A DNA stretch of 48,284 nucleotides from NCBI GenBank assembly GCA_049303435.1, contig JBAQNC010000158.1, positions 1 to 48,284 of the forward strand, in the 5' to 3' direction. The first letter of the stretch is position 1. Every line of letters starts with the position of its first letter. Source of the stretch: Parvibaculum sp049303435. GTDB lineage: Bacteria; Pseudomonadota; Alphaproteobacteria; Parvibaculales; Parvibaculaceae. Below are positions 1-8,029 of this stretch, piece by piece. Under the pieces are notes generated by a model. The model was not told the origin of the DNA and searched no databases. It worked only from the letters and a program-made list of their open reading frames with translations. The position numbers and the translations under genes are program-made.

Positions 1-1
1 G

Positions 2-1156
2 TACTACACGACCGGGCGTTTCGATCAGACCCTGCTGAAGGTGCTCGAGAAATTTGACGACATCATGAAGATCATGCTGCCGTCTCTGCGCGAGGAGCGC
101 CAGCAGACCTATAGCCCGATCCTGCCCGTCAGCCCCAGGACCGGCCATGTCCTGCTTGTGCCGCTGGTCGAGCGCAATGTCGAAAAGGGTACCGTCACCT
201 ATGCCGAACCCGACACGGGCGAACTCGTCGAAGTGCCGGTCACAGGCGGTCATTGCAAACTGCAATGGAAGGCCGACTGGGCCATGCGCTGGGCGGCCCT
301 CAAGGTCGATTATGAAATGGCGGGCAAGGATCTGATCGACAGCATCAAGCTGGCGTCAAAGATTTGCCGCGTGCTCGGCGTCAACCCGCCCGAAGGCTTC
401 AACTACGAATTGTTCCTCGACCATGAGGGCAAGAAGATTTCCAAGTCGAAGGGCAATGGCCTCTCGATTGAGGACTGGCTGCGCTACGCCAGTCCGGAAA
501 GCCTGCAACTCTTCATGTATCAGGCCCCGCGCACCGGCAAGCGTCTTTATTTCGACGTGATCCCCAAGAACGTCGATGAATATCTTGCCTTCCTGTCGGC
601 CTATCCGAAGCAGGAAATCAAGGAGCAGCTCGGCAATCCCGTCTGGCACATTCACGGTGGCAATCCGCCGAAAGCCAATATGCCGATCAGCTTTGCGCTG
701 CTGCTCAATCTGGCGAGCGCCTGTCATGCGCAGGACAAGTCGGTGCTCTGGGGTTTCATTCGCCGCTACGCACCCGATGCGACGCCCGAAAACCTGCCCA
801 AGCTCGATCTGCTGGCCGACTATGCGGTGAATTATTTTCATGACTTTATCGTGCCCGCCAAGACCTATCGCCGGGCGAGTGATCTGGAAGCCACCGCTCT
901 GGCCGATCTTGCAGGCAAGCTCGAAACGCTGGATCACGAAAAGATGACAGCCGAAGAACTTCAAACCCTTGTCTATGATATCGGCAAGGCGCACGCCTTC
1001 GACAATCTGCGTGACTGGTTCCGCGGCATTTATGAAGTGCTGTTGGGTGAGGCGCAGGGGCCGCGCTTTGGCTCCTTCATCGCGCTTTATGGTGTGAAAG
1101 AAACGGCGAAGCTCATTCGTCGCGCACTGGCGGGGGAAGACCTCTCGAAATCTTGA
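2..1156 (+). CDS. lysK: Lysyl-tRNA synthetase, class I (3' part)
   Basis: This cytoplasmic enzyme charges tRNA-Lys with lysine using ATP. The window opens inside the gene, in frame from base 2, and shows about 384 C-terminal residues. The class I KMSKS loop is visible as KISKSKGNG near base 430. It is followed by the all-helical anticodon-binding region of archaeal-type LysRS. The N-terminal Rossmann part with the HIGH motif lies outside the window. Alphaproteobacteria commonly use this class I enzyme instead of class II LysS. The gene ends 39 bases before the next start and the two may be co-transcribed. Identification rests on the KMSKS context and overall character and is firm. Confidence 0.95.
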   Translation, partial: YYTTGRFDQTLLKVLEKFDDIMKIMLPSLREERQQTYSPILPVSPRTGHVLLVPLVERNVEKGTVTYAEPDTGELVEVPVTGGHCKLQWKADWAMRWAALKVDYEMAGKDLIDSIKLASKICRVLGVNPPEGFNYELFLDHEGKKISKSKGNGLSIEDWLRYASPESLQLFMYQAPRTGKRLYFDVIPKNVDEYLAFLSAYPKQEIKEQLGNPVWHIHGGNPPKANMPISFALLLNLASACHAQDKSVLWGFIRRYAPDATPENLPKLDLLADYAVNYFHDFIVPAKTYRRASDLEATALADLAGKLETLDHEKMTAEELQTLVYDIGKAHAFDNLRDWFRGIYEVLLGEAQGPRFGSFIALYGVKETAKLIRRALAGEDLSKS

Positions 1157-1195
1157 TCGGCTTGCCGCTTGCAGTGCCCGGCAGGGCGGGGGATC

Positions 1196-2104
1196 ATGTC
1201 GTCCATGACGATGCCCCGTTCGGTCGCCGCGTATCTGGCTATTGCCTTGTTGTGCCTGAGTGTCACTTTCTGGGCGCGCCCCGTCATGGCCGAGGTGGAA
1301 ACGCCACCTGATCTTGGCTCCGAGATTCACCCGGACCTTCGTATCGAACAGGTCAGGAAGATTTTCGACGAGGGTGAATTCGCTCGGGCGGCAGCCGAAG
1401 CGCGTCAATGCGATGCGCCGGGCGCCGACGCCTTGGCCGCGCGGGCCGCTTTGTCCGAGGGCGATTTCAACGGGACGCTCGCCACCCGCCGCAAGATTTT
1501 TCTGGCCGCCGAGGCGGATGCCCGCCGTGCCATTGCGCGCGACCCGCAAGACCCCGAAGGTCATCTCTATCTCGCCCTGGCGCTTGGCTTCCTCGGGCGG
1601 GTTGATGGCACACTGGTTGCCCATTTTGCAGGCTATGCCGACGAAGCGCGACGCGAGATCGACAAAGCCTTGAAGCTCGCTCCTGAAAGTGCCTGGGCCC
1701 ACGCGCTGGATGGCGGTTGGAACCTCGAAATCTCGCGCGACGGCGGTATGCTCGGTGAGAAGATGTATGGCGCGTCGCCTGAAAAGGGTATTGCCGCCTT
1801 TCGCAAGGCGCTGACCTTGCAGCCCGGCAATGCAGCTATCGCCTATCAGTTTGCCTTGCAGCTTCTGGCGATGGGCGGCGTGGCGCATCGCGCCGAGGCG
1901 TATCGCGTGCTTGTCCGTTCGCTGGCGCCGAAAGAGGAAAACGCCGTGGAGAGGCTGGCGCGTCAGCGCGCGCGGCGTCTCAAGCTGACACTCGACACGC
2001 ATGACGATCTCGCCATGAAATTTATTCTGCGTGAGGCGCTTGGTAGTTTTTCCGGCGCGCAAGGCAATGCGTCGGACGGGTTGCTGCCTCGCGGCAGCCG
2101 CTAG
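1196..2104 (+). CDS. Secreted TPR-like protein
   Basis: I do not recognise a named family beyond tetratricopeptide-like helical repeats. The start chosen is the ATG at 1196, behind a purine-rich GGGCGGGGG. An in-frame TTG at 1169 would add nine residues before the signal peptide. Residues 1-32 form a typical signal peptide with a hydrophobic core (AAYLAIALLCL) and an AxA-like cleavage site at PVMA/EVE. The mature part shows TPR-like helices, for example DARRAIARDPQDPEGHLYLA and AFRKALTLQPGNAAIAYQFA. It should act in the periplasm as a protein-interaction scaffold. A partner cannot be named from this context. Confidence 0.72.
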   Translation: MSSMTMPRSVAAYLAIALLCLSVTFWARPVMAEVETPPDLGSEIHPDLRIEQVRKIFDEGEFARAAAEARQCDAPGADALAARAALSEGDFNGTLATRRKIFLAAEADARRAIARDPQDPEGHLYLALALGFLGRVDGTLVAHFAGYADEARREIDKALKLAPESAWAHALDGGWNLEISRDGGMLGEKMYGASPEKGIAAFRKALTLQPGNAAIAYQFALQLLAMGGVAHRAEAYRVLVRSLAPKEENAVERLARQRARRLKLTLDTHDDLAMKFILREALGSFSGAQGNASDGLLPRGSR

Positions 2105-2107
2105 GGT

Positions 2108-2749
2108 CTATTGGCTCGCCCAGATGATGCGCGCCATCCAGAGGATTTCTTCCGTCTTCAGAACGCGCGTCTCAAAGGCAGGATTGAGCGAGTGAAGTTC
2201 GACCCGTTTCTCGCTTTGCCGCGCCAGCACCTTGGCGAGCACTTCGCCATCCATCGTTTTCACCACGACGCGGTCGCCTTTGTGGAGAGACGCTGCGGGC
2301 GAAACCACGATGATGTCGCCATTGCGATAGACCGGCAGCATGCTGTCGCCGGAGACTTCCAGCGCATAGGCATTTTCATCCTGCACATCGGGCAGCGAAA
2401 CCTCGTCCCAGCTGCCGCCGACCGGGAAGCCCGCATCGTCGAAATAACCGCCGCTGCCCGCCTGCGCCAGGCCGATCAGCGGCACAGACTGCACCCGGTT
2501 TTTCGCAGCGCCACCATCGACCAGCATCACGAATTCATTGAGGCTCGAGCCTGTCGCGTCCAGCACGCGCGCCAGGCTCTCCGTGCTCGGCCAGCGCGGG
2601 CGACCTTCCGCGGTCACTCGTTTCGATTTGTTGAAAGATGTCGGATCGAGCCCCGCCGCCTTGGCGAGCCCCGACACCGACAGACCATTGACCCGCGCCA
2701 GTTCGTCGATCGCAGCCCAAAGCCGGGGATGGGAGAGGTTGCCCAGCAT
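2108..2749 (-). CDS. LexA/CI-like transcriptional repressor, HTH plus S24 peptidase domain
   Basis: An N-terminal helix-turn-helix (about residues 20-60) is followed by an S24 (LexA/UmuD/CI) domain at about 88-213. The catalytic dyad is visible: Ser136 in SGDSMLP and Lys164 in VVVKTMDG. An Ala97-Gly98 pair in AQAGSGG sits where LexA-type repressors cut themselves. Known family behaviour is dimeric repression relieved by RecA-stimulated self-cleavage, though many members respond to other signals. It is divergent from the DUF952 gene. A perfect palindrome at 2771-2784, just upstream of its start, is a good autoregulatory operator. The DNA-damage link is inference. Confidence 0.85.
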   Translation of the reverse strand: MLGNLSHPRLWAAIDELARVNGLSVSGLAKAAGLDPTSFNKSKRVTAEGRPRWPSTESLARVLDATGSSLNEFVMLVDGGAAKNRVQSVPLIGLAQAGSGGYFDDAGFPVGGSWDEVSLPDVQDENAYALEVSGDSMLPVYRNGDIIVVSPAASLHKGDRVVVKTMDGEVLAKVLARQSEKRVELHSLNPAFETRVLKTEEILWMARIIWASQ

Positions 2750-2770
2750 GACAAGCCCTGAATAGGTGAA

Positions 2771-2784
2771 AATTCCTAGGAATT
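2771..2784. promoter_or_regulatory. Perfect 14-bp palindrome, candidate operator of the S24 repressor
   Basis: AATTCCTAGGAATT reads the same on both strands and lies 22 bases upstream of the repressor start, in the short AT-rich divergent spacer. A dimeric HTH repressor commonly binds such a site to control itself. The binding itself is inferred. Confidence 0.5.
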
Positions 2785-2884
2785 ATAACCTCTAATTTCT
2801 GTAATGCGAGCCTGAAATCAAGCTCCTTCCTTGTTCGCGTGGTCCCGCGCGGCTATGTTGCCGCCACATCAGGCGGAACGGATC

Positions 2885-3223
2885 ATGGTCAGCATTTACA
2901 AGATAGTGAGCGAAGCTGAATGGCGCGCGGCCGAGGCCGCAGGCGTCTTCAGGGGTGCGGCCATCGACCTTCAGGATGGCTATATCCATTTCTCCACCGC
3001 CGAACAGGCCCCTGAAACAGCCGCCAAACACTTTGTCGGCGTCAGCGACCTGTTGCTGGTCGAGGTCGATGCCGATCTTCTCGATATCAAATGGGAAGTG
3101 TCGCGTGGCGGCGCGCTGTTTCCTCATCGCTATGGGGCCCTGCCGATGAGCGCGGTGACGCGCGTCGTGCCCTTGCCGCTTTGCGCCAGTGGCGCCCATC
3201 GTTTTCCCGACATGGCGGATTGA
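2885..3223 (+). CDS. DUF952 family protein
   Basis: A 112-residue cytoplasmic protein of the DUF952 family. Family features are the opening IYKIVSEAEW, the DGYIHFSTAEQ block, the LLLVEVDADLL strand and the SRGGALFPHRYG block near residues 72-83. The ATG at 2885 gives the family's usual N-terminus. An earlier in-frame start at 2831 would add sequence unlike the family. Its biochemical role is not established. It ends 2 bases before pyrD, an arrangement I recall from other alphaproteobacteria, so the two are probably co-transcribed and translationally coupled. Confidence 0.85.
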   Translation: MVSIYKIVSEAEWRAAEAAGVFRGAAIDLQDGYIHFSTAEQAPETAAKHFVGVSDLLLVEVDADLLDIKWEVSRGGALFPHRYGALPMSAVTRVVPLPLCASGAHRFPDMAD

Positions 3224-3225
3224 AC

Positions 3226-4275
3226 GTGATCGATCTCTTTCCCCTCCTACGCCACGCGCTCAGCCTCATCGAGCCGGAGCGCGCCCATCGCCTGACGATT
3301 ATAGGTCTCAAGACCGGCTTTGGTCCCCGTGATCGCGCGGCCGATCCTGCCTCTCTCAGCGTCGATCTCTTTGGCCTCCGGTTCAAAAACCCGCTCGGCA
3401 TTGCCGCCGGCTTCGACAAGAACGGCGAAGTGCCCGACGCCATGCTTGCGATGGGCATGGGCTTTGCCGAAGTCGGTACCGTGACGCCGTGTGCCCAGGC
3501 AGGCAATCCGCGCCCGCGCGTATTCCGCCTGACCGATCAGGGCGCGGTCATCAACCGGCTCGGCTTCAACAATCAGGGCCACACCACCCTGCGTCGCAGG
3601 CTCGAAGCGCGCCGTCATCGGGGCGGCATCGTTGGCGTCAATATTGGCGCGAACAAGGACGCAGCGGATCGCATCGCCGACTATGAAGCCGGCATCCGGG
3701 CCTTCGAGGATCTGGCGGGCTATTTCACTGTCAATATTTCATCACCCAACACGCCGGGGTTGCGCGCGCTGCAAGGTCGCGAAGAGCTGGAAACCTTACT
3801 GACGCGCGTGTTGAAGGCGCGCAAGGGGAGCGTGCCGATCCTCCTGAAGATCGCGCCTGACCTCACTGCCGCCGACCGCGCCGACATCGCCGCTGTCACA
3901 CTCGATCTCAAGCTTGATGGCCTCATTGTGTCCAATACGACCATCGAGCGTGAAGGTCTCGTCACCGGCCCTTACGCGCATGAAATAGGCGGGCTTTCCG
4001 GTCGCCCGCTTTTTCCGCTTTCAACCGAGGTGCTCGCCGATATGTATCGCTTGACGGGTGGCAAGGTGCCGATCATCGGCGTCGGCGGCATCTCGAGCGG
4101 CGCGGACGCCTATGCGAAAATTCGCAATGGCGCGTCCTTAATTCAGCTTTATTCCGCGCTTACCTATGAAGGTCCCGCCCTTGTCACCCGCATCAAGCGT
4201 GAACTCGCTGAAGCGCTCAAGCGCGATGGGTTCGCCCGCGTCAGCGATGCTGTCGGCGTAGATGTGAATGGATGA
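3226..4275 (+). CDS. pyrD: Dihydroorotate dehydrogenase, quinone-dependent (class 2)
   Basis: This enzyme oxidises dihydroorotate to orotate in pyrimidine synthesis and passes electrons to membrane quinone. The 349-residue length fits class 2. Visible hallmarks are AAGFDKNGE (FMN site), GFAEVGTVTP, NRLGFNNQG, the active-site loop NISSPNTPGLR with its serine, and the phosphate-binding IGVGGISSG. An N-terminal helical segment (residues 1-40, including LLRHALSLIEPERAH) is the membrane-associating part found only in class 2. The start is the GTG at 3226, directly after the DUF952 stop. The downstream arsC-like gene follows closely. Confidence 0.95.
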   Translation: MIDLFPLLRHALSLIEPERAHRLTIIGLKTGFGPRDRAADPASLSVDLFGLRFKNPLGIAAGFDKNGEVPDAMLAMGMGFAEVGTVTPCAQAGNPRPRVFRLTDQGAVINRLGFNNQGHTTLRRRLEARRHRGGIVGVNIGANKDAADRIADYEAGIRAFEDLAGYFTVNISSPNTPGLRALQGREELETLLTRVLKARKGSVPILLKIAPDLTAADRADIAAVTLDLKLDGLIVSNTTIEREGLVTGPYAHEIGGLSGRPLFPLSTEVLADMYRLTGGKVPIIGVGGISSGADAYAKIRNGASLIQLYSALTYEGPALVTRIKRELAEALKRDGFARVSDAVGVDVNG

Positions 4276-4298
4276 AATGCGAAAATCGAGGAGACGAG

Positions 4299-4658
4299 AT
4301 GTCTGAAGTCACCATCTGGCACAATCCGCGTTGCAGCAAATCCCGCTCGACACTTTCCCTTCTTGAGAGCCACGGGCTTCAGCCCAGGATCGTCGAATAT
4401 CTGAAGACGCCCCCGAGTGCTGCGGAACTGACATCTGTGCTGAAGAAACTGCACATGAAGCCGCGCGAGCTGATGCGCAAGGGAGAAGCGATCTACAAGG
4501 AACTGGGGCTTGCCGATGAAGCTTTGAGCGACGCGAAACTCATCGAAGCGATGGCCAAAAATCCCGTTCTGATCGAACGTCCCGTCGTATTATACGCCGC
4601 CCGCGCCGCCATTGGTCGCCCGCCGGAGAATGTGCTCGATCTCTTCACGGGGTTGTAA
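4299..4658 (+). CDS. arsC: Arsenate reductase, glutaredoxin-dependent ArsC type
   Basis: A 119-residue thioredoxin-fold protein. The catalytic cysteine lies in HNPRCSKSRSTL near the N-terminus. Arginines that bind arsenate in E. coli ArsC have counterparts in ELMRKGE and LIERPVV. The known reaction is reduction of arsenate to arsenite by glutathione and glutaredoxin in the cytoplasm. The ATG at 4299 follows a strong GAGGAGA ribosome site. No arsB, arsR or acr3 gene is nearby, so a housekeeping or alternative reductase role is possible. Its 3' end overlaps the convergent MATE gene by 14 bases. Confidence 0.87.
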   Translation: MSEVTIWHNPRCSKSRSTLSLLESHGLQPRIVEYLKTPPSAAELTSVLKKLHMKPRELMRKGEAIYKELGLADEALSDAKLIEAMAKNPVLIERPVVLYAARAAIGRPPENVLDLFTGL

Positions 4659-5970
4659 GCGCTGCCCGTCTGACCGAGCCATAGAACGGCAATAGCGTGA
4701 GTGCGCGCGCCACATAAAAGATCAGCAACGACGCCCACAGTCCGTGGTTGCCATAGGGCCCGGCAAGCACCCACCAACTGCCGAGAAAGATGGCGAGCGC
4801 GATAAACATCGCATTGCGCATTTCGACGCTGCGTGTCGCGCCGATGAAAATCCCGTCGAGCAGAAAGCACCAGACCGCCAGCACCGGCGCCATCGCCGCC
4901 CAGGGCAGATAGACATTGGCGGCGGCGCGCACTTCCGGTGAGGTGGTGAGCAGCGTGATGATGAACGGTCCCGTCGCAAAGAGAATAAGCGTCATCCCCA
5001 ATGCTGTGACGCCTGCCCAAAGGCCCGTCAGCGCCACCGTGCGATCGAGCGCTTCGCGGTTCCTCGCGCCGATGGATTGACCGACCAGCGCTTCGGTCGC
5101 CGCACAAAAGGCATCCAGCAGGAATGCGCTGAAGGCGATGAACTGACCAAGTACGGCATTGCTTGCCAGCGTCACATCGCCCGCGCGCGCCCCTTGCGAG
5201 GTGAAAAAGGCGAAGGCGAATATCAGGCAAAAAGTGCGCAGCATGATGTCGCGATTGACGGTCAACATGCGCGTAATTTGAGTCGCATCGAGAATACGTG
5301 CCCGCACCCATTGGTTCGGTCCGTCATGGCGAAACGATTTCCATGCCAGATAGCCGCCGAGCAGCACCGCCGCACATTCCGCCATTACCGTGCCTGCTGC
5401 CACGCCTTTGACGCCCCAGCCAAGCCCCACGACGAAGCCTATGTTGAGTGCGATGTTGAGGAGGTTCATGAAGAGTTGAAGCGCCAGCGCGGTCTTGGCT
5501 TTCTGCCGACCGATGAACCAGCCGAGCAGCGCGAAATTTGCGAGCGTGAAGGGCGCGCTCCAGATGCGGATGCTGTAGAATCCATGCGCCAATGATTGCA
5601 CTTCCGCGCTGCCCTTGAGCAGCGCGAAGGCGGCGAACCCGATGGGATATTGCAGCGCGATCAGCGCCGCGCCGATCACGCCTGCCACCAGCAGCGCGCG
5701 TGCGAGGTTGGCGGAGACTTCCAGATCGTCTTCTTCGCCCAGCGCCTGCGCGGTCAGCCCCGTCGTGCCCATGCGCAGAAAACCGAAACCCCAATAGACG
5801 AAATTGAAGATCGTCGCGCCCAGCGCCACCGCCCCCAGCGCTGCCGGATCGGGTATTCGACCGATAACGATCATGTCGGACAGGCCGAGCAGCGGTGTCG
5901 AGATATTGGACAGAATGATAGGCCCCGCCAGCCGCAGGACGCGGCCATGCGTGATCGTCGCCCGGTCCAT
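4645..5970 (-). CDS. MATE family efflux transporter (DinF/NorM-like)
   Basis: A 441-residue inner-membrane protein with about 12 hydrophobic segments in two homologous halves. Family features are the opening GRVLRLAGPIILSNISTPLLGLSDMIVIGR and the middle segment ASNAVLGQFIAFSAFLLDAF. MATE proteins export cationic drugs or metabolites in exchange for Na+ or H+. The DinF-like subgroup is suggested by the alanine-rich N-terminal half. It lies 9 bases downstream of a hotdog gene, so it probably ends a three-gene leftward operon (6918 down to 4645). The substrate is unknown. Confidence 0.88.
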   Translation of the reverse strand: MDRATITHGRVLRLAGPIILSNISTPLLGLSDMIVIGRIPDPAALGAVALGATIFNFVYWGFGFLRMGTTGLTAQALGEEDDLEVSANLARALLVAGVIGAALIALQYPIGFAAFALLKGSAEVQSLAHGFYSIRIWSAPFTLANFALLGWFIGRQKAKTALALQLFMNLLNIALNIGFVVGLGWGVKGVAAGTVMAECAAVLLGGYLAWKSFRHDGPNQWVRARILDATQITRMLTVNRDIMLRTFCLIFAFAFFTSQGARAGDVTLASNAVLGQFIAFSAFLLDAFCAATEALVGQSIGARNREALDRTVALTGLWAGVTALGMTLILFATGPFIITLLTTSPEVRAAANVYLPWAAMAPVLAVWCFLLDGIFIGATRSVEMRNAMFIALAIFLGSWWVLAGPYGNHGLWASLLIFYVARALTLLPFYGSVRRAALTTP

Positions 5971-5979
5971 GGTCCCGCC

Positions 5980-6420
5980 TTAGTCCTCCGCCGCTTTCAG
6001 CAGAAAATGTCCATGCGCCGCCGCAATGGGACGCGAGCGGTCTTCTTGCCAGGCTTCCGCATGCACGGTTGCGACGCGCCGGCCCTGCTTGGTGATATGC
6101 GCGCGGCCATAGGTATCGACGGGTTTGCCCGAGCGCAGATAGTCGATCGTGAGGCCAATGGGTTTCGGCACGGCGGTGATGCCCGTCTCGAAGGCAACCT
6201 GAATGATCGACGTCATTTCGAGGAACGCGCCGATGGCCCCGCCATGAAGCGCGGGCAGTACCGGATTGCCGATAAGCTTCGTGTCGAAACTCATGACGGT
6301 TGTGATTTCATTGCCCTTCTGGTCGATACTGATGTTCAGAAACTGCGCATAGGGGATCGCATCGAGAAAGCGTGCGAGGTCTGGCTTTGCCGGATTCTTG
6401 AGGGCGTCTGTCTTGCTCAT
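5980..6420 (-). CDS. PaaI-type hotdog thioesterase
   Basis: A 146-residue single hotdog-fold protein. The helix motif PALHGGAIGAFLE carries the HGG signature of PaaI/YdiI-type acyl-CoA thioesterases, which hydrolyse acyl- or aryl-CoA thioesters in the cytoplasm. The C-terminal strand VATVHAEAWQED is typical of the fold. It lies 3 bases after a paralogous hotdog gene and before the MATE transporter. Its partner differs enough in sequence that the pair could form a hetero-oligomer or use different acyl chains. That is inference. Confidence 0.82.
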   Translation of the reverse strand: MSKTDALKNPAKPDLARFLDAIPYAQFLNISIDQKGNEITTVMSFDTKLIGNPVLPALHGGAIGAFLEMTSIIQVAFETGITAVPKPIGLTIDYLRSGKPVDTYGRAHITKQGRRVATVHAEAWQEDRSRPIAAAHGHFLLKAAED

Positions 6421-6423
6421 GGC

Positions 6424-6918
6424 TCAACCCTCCTGCTTGTTGAGAAGGGCATCGGCATATTCCATCGGCGTTGCGCGATTGGCCGCCAGCATGAAAGTGC
6501 CGACACAGGTTGCGATCGGGTCGTTCTCGTCCGTGTGATAGGCCGTGCCGCGCACGAAAGCGATGTTCTTCGTCACCTTGTAGCAATGCGCATGCCCCAT
6601 CAGCGTCTCGCCCGGCGTCGCCGGTTTCATGTAATCAATGCGCAGGTCGAGCGTTGCAATCGACATGCGTTCGGGGAGCGCAAGCTGCACGGCCACGCCG
6701 CATGCATTGTCGAGCATGGCGGTGATGACGCCGCCATGAATGACGCCGGTCTCGATATTGCCGATCAGCTTCTTGTCATAAGGTACGGTCAGCCAGGCCT
6801 CACCGGCTTTGGCGTCGGCAATCGTCAGGCCAAGGGCACTGGCGTGAGGCACATGCTGGATCAGCACATCCTTCATTTGGGCGATATTTTCGGGTGTCAG
6901 CTGGAATTCACTGGCCAT
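6424..6918 (-). CDS. PaaI-type hotdog thioesterase
   Basis: A 164-residue hotdog protein with the diagnostic GVIHGGVITAMLDNACG helix and a following strand ATLDLRIDYMKPA. Both are typical of the PaaI/ACOT13-like group that hydrolyses medium-chain or aromatic acyl-CoA. It is the first gene of a tight leftward group with a second hotdog protein and a MATE transporter. The C-terminal tail (ANRATPMEYADALLNKQEG) extends past the fold. The promoter should lie in the 370-base spacer upstream. The substrate cannot be read from sequence. Confidence 0.84.
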   Translation of the reverse strand: MASEFQLTPENIAQMKDVLIQHVPHASALGLTIADAKAGEAWLTVPYDKKLIGNIETGVIHGGVITAMLDNACGVAVQLALPERMSIATLDLRIDYMKPATPGETLMGHAHCYKVTKNIAFVRGTAYHTDENDPIATCVGTFMLAANRATPMEYADALLNKQEG

Positions 6919-7291
6919 GAGAAACGGGAACTCACTCTTGGGGATACAGACGGGGGCAAATGGCGGCAGGACCGAAGCGCTATTGTGGCCGGACCCTAGC
7001 CTCCTGTCGCTGATTTTGTAATGCCCTATGGATGCATTTCCCTTTGCGTCAGATGGCCTCCGCAGAGCAAGCCCATAGCACCGTCAATACCTAATATTTT
7101 CGTCAACTCATTGATTTAATGATGTTTTTCTAAATTTTACGACATCGCCAAATTGACCTTTTCGAAGCATCCTTTAGATTGGGGACCAGATGGGTGATAA
7201 TGAATGAATTGCCGTCATTTTTACGGCTCAAGCAGAGGACTTTAAGGGTGGTGTTGGAATACGACAGCTTGCAGCGGGTGAAGGTCCGCGC
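6919..7291. promoter_or_regulatory. Divergent AT-rich intergenic region
   Basis: The 373-base spacer separates the leftward hotdog operon from the TetR gene. Its centre (7080-7200) is clearly more AT-rich than the surroundings. It holds a 5-5-5 inverted repeat (7108-7122) and a -35/-10-like pair TTGACC at 7153 and TAGATT at 7175, with a 16-base spacer, reading rightward toward the TetR gene. No convincing ORF was seen. Confidence 0.5.
7108..7122. promoter_or_regulatory. Inverted repeat TCATT-N5-AATGA, candidate TetR operator
   Basis: Perfect 5-base arms flank a GATTT spacer. It lies about 30 bases upstream of the best promoter-like pair and 170 bases upstream of the TetR start. TetR dimers usually bind such short palindromes near their own promoter, so it is a plausible but untested operator. 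Confidence 0.3.
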
Positions 7292-8005
7292 ATGAGCGAC
7301 GTCAAGGAAGAACTGTCGTCAGCGTCGCCTCTTGTCTCATTTGACCCTTTGGTGACACCAAGGCCCAAGCCTCGAGGCAAGCGCGAGCAGACCAAACTCA
7401 ACAATCGCGAAGCGATCCTCAATTCGGCGCGCGAGGTCTTTGCCGAGCTTGGCTATGGCGCGACGACGGTGCGCGATGTTATTCGCAAGACGGGCCTCGC
7501 GTCCGGCACCTTCTACAATTACTTCAAGAGCAAGGAAGAGGTTTTCGAGGCGATCATGGACGACGGCATGCGCCGCATCCGTCCGCGCCTCAAGGCCGAC
7601 CGTATTCGCTCGCGCAACTTCGAGGAATTCATCCGCAACGCCTATACGACCTATTTCGATTATCTGGCGACGGACCGTCACACCTTCCAGATGATCCGGG
7701 GCAATCGCACATGGTTCCGTGTACGCATGGATACGGCTGAAATACTTGCCGGGCTGGAAGAGATTCGCGAGTATATCGACGAAGACATTCGCGATGGCAA
7801 TCTTCCTCAGGTTGACAGCGAATACCTGATGGCCGCCGTTGTCGGCATTGCCACCGAAATCGGGGACCGCATGATCCTGCGTCAGAATATTGAACCCAAG
7901 GAAGCCGCCGAGTTCGCCACTTCGCTGGTGCTCAAGGGTTTCACCGGCCTGCCGCTGCTTTCCTCTGATGGCGACCCCGCAAAAAAAAATAATGCCAAGA
8001 AATAA
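7292..8005 (+). CDS. TetR/AcrR family transcriptional regulator
   Basis: A 237-residue regulator. After a disordered 30-residue N-terminal tail, the TetR DNA-binding domain spans about residues 38-85: REAILNSAREVFAELGYGATTVRDVIRKTGLASGTFY, continuing YNYFKSKEEVFEAI. The all-helical C-terminal ligand domain follows. The C-terminus is lysine/asparagine-rich and coded by a run of nine A bases at 7981-7989, a potential slippage site that would alter only the last residues. It lies 24 bases upstream of an HSL-type esterase in the same direction, so it probably controls that gene and perhaps the divergent hotdog operon. The ligand is unknown. Confidence 0.88.
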   Translation: MSDVKEELSSASPLVSFDPLVTPRPKPRGKREQTKLNNREAILNSAREVFAELGYGATTVRDVIRKTGLASGTFYNYFKSKEEVFEAIMDDGMRRIRPRLKADRIRSRNFEEFIRNAYTTYFDYLATDRHTFQMIRGNRTWFRVRMDTAEILAGLEEIREYIDEDIRDGNLPQVDSEYLMAAVVGIATEIGDRMILRQNIEPKEAAEFATSLVLKGFTGLPLLSSDGDPAKKNNAKK

Positions 8006-8029
8006 TATTCCCATGTTTTGGAGCGCCGC

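Noticed and set aside
356..2062. Long open frame of 568 residues antisense to lysK and the TPR-like gene
   Set aside because: GC-rich codon-position shadow. Sense genes explain the region; the antisense product is basic and low-complexity and matches no family.
5596..6999. Long open frame of 467 residues antisense to the hotdog/MATE genes
   Set aside because: Shadow of three well-supported genes; His/Arg-rich composition typical of antisense frames.
7981..7989. Run of nine A bases near the TetR 3' end as a programmed frameshift
   Set aside because: It lies in the last codons; slippage would only alter the tail and no downstream frame extends meaningfully.
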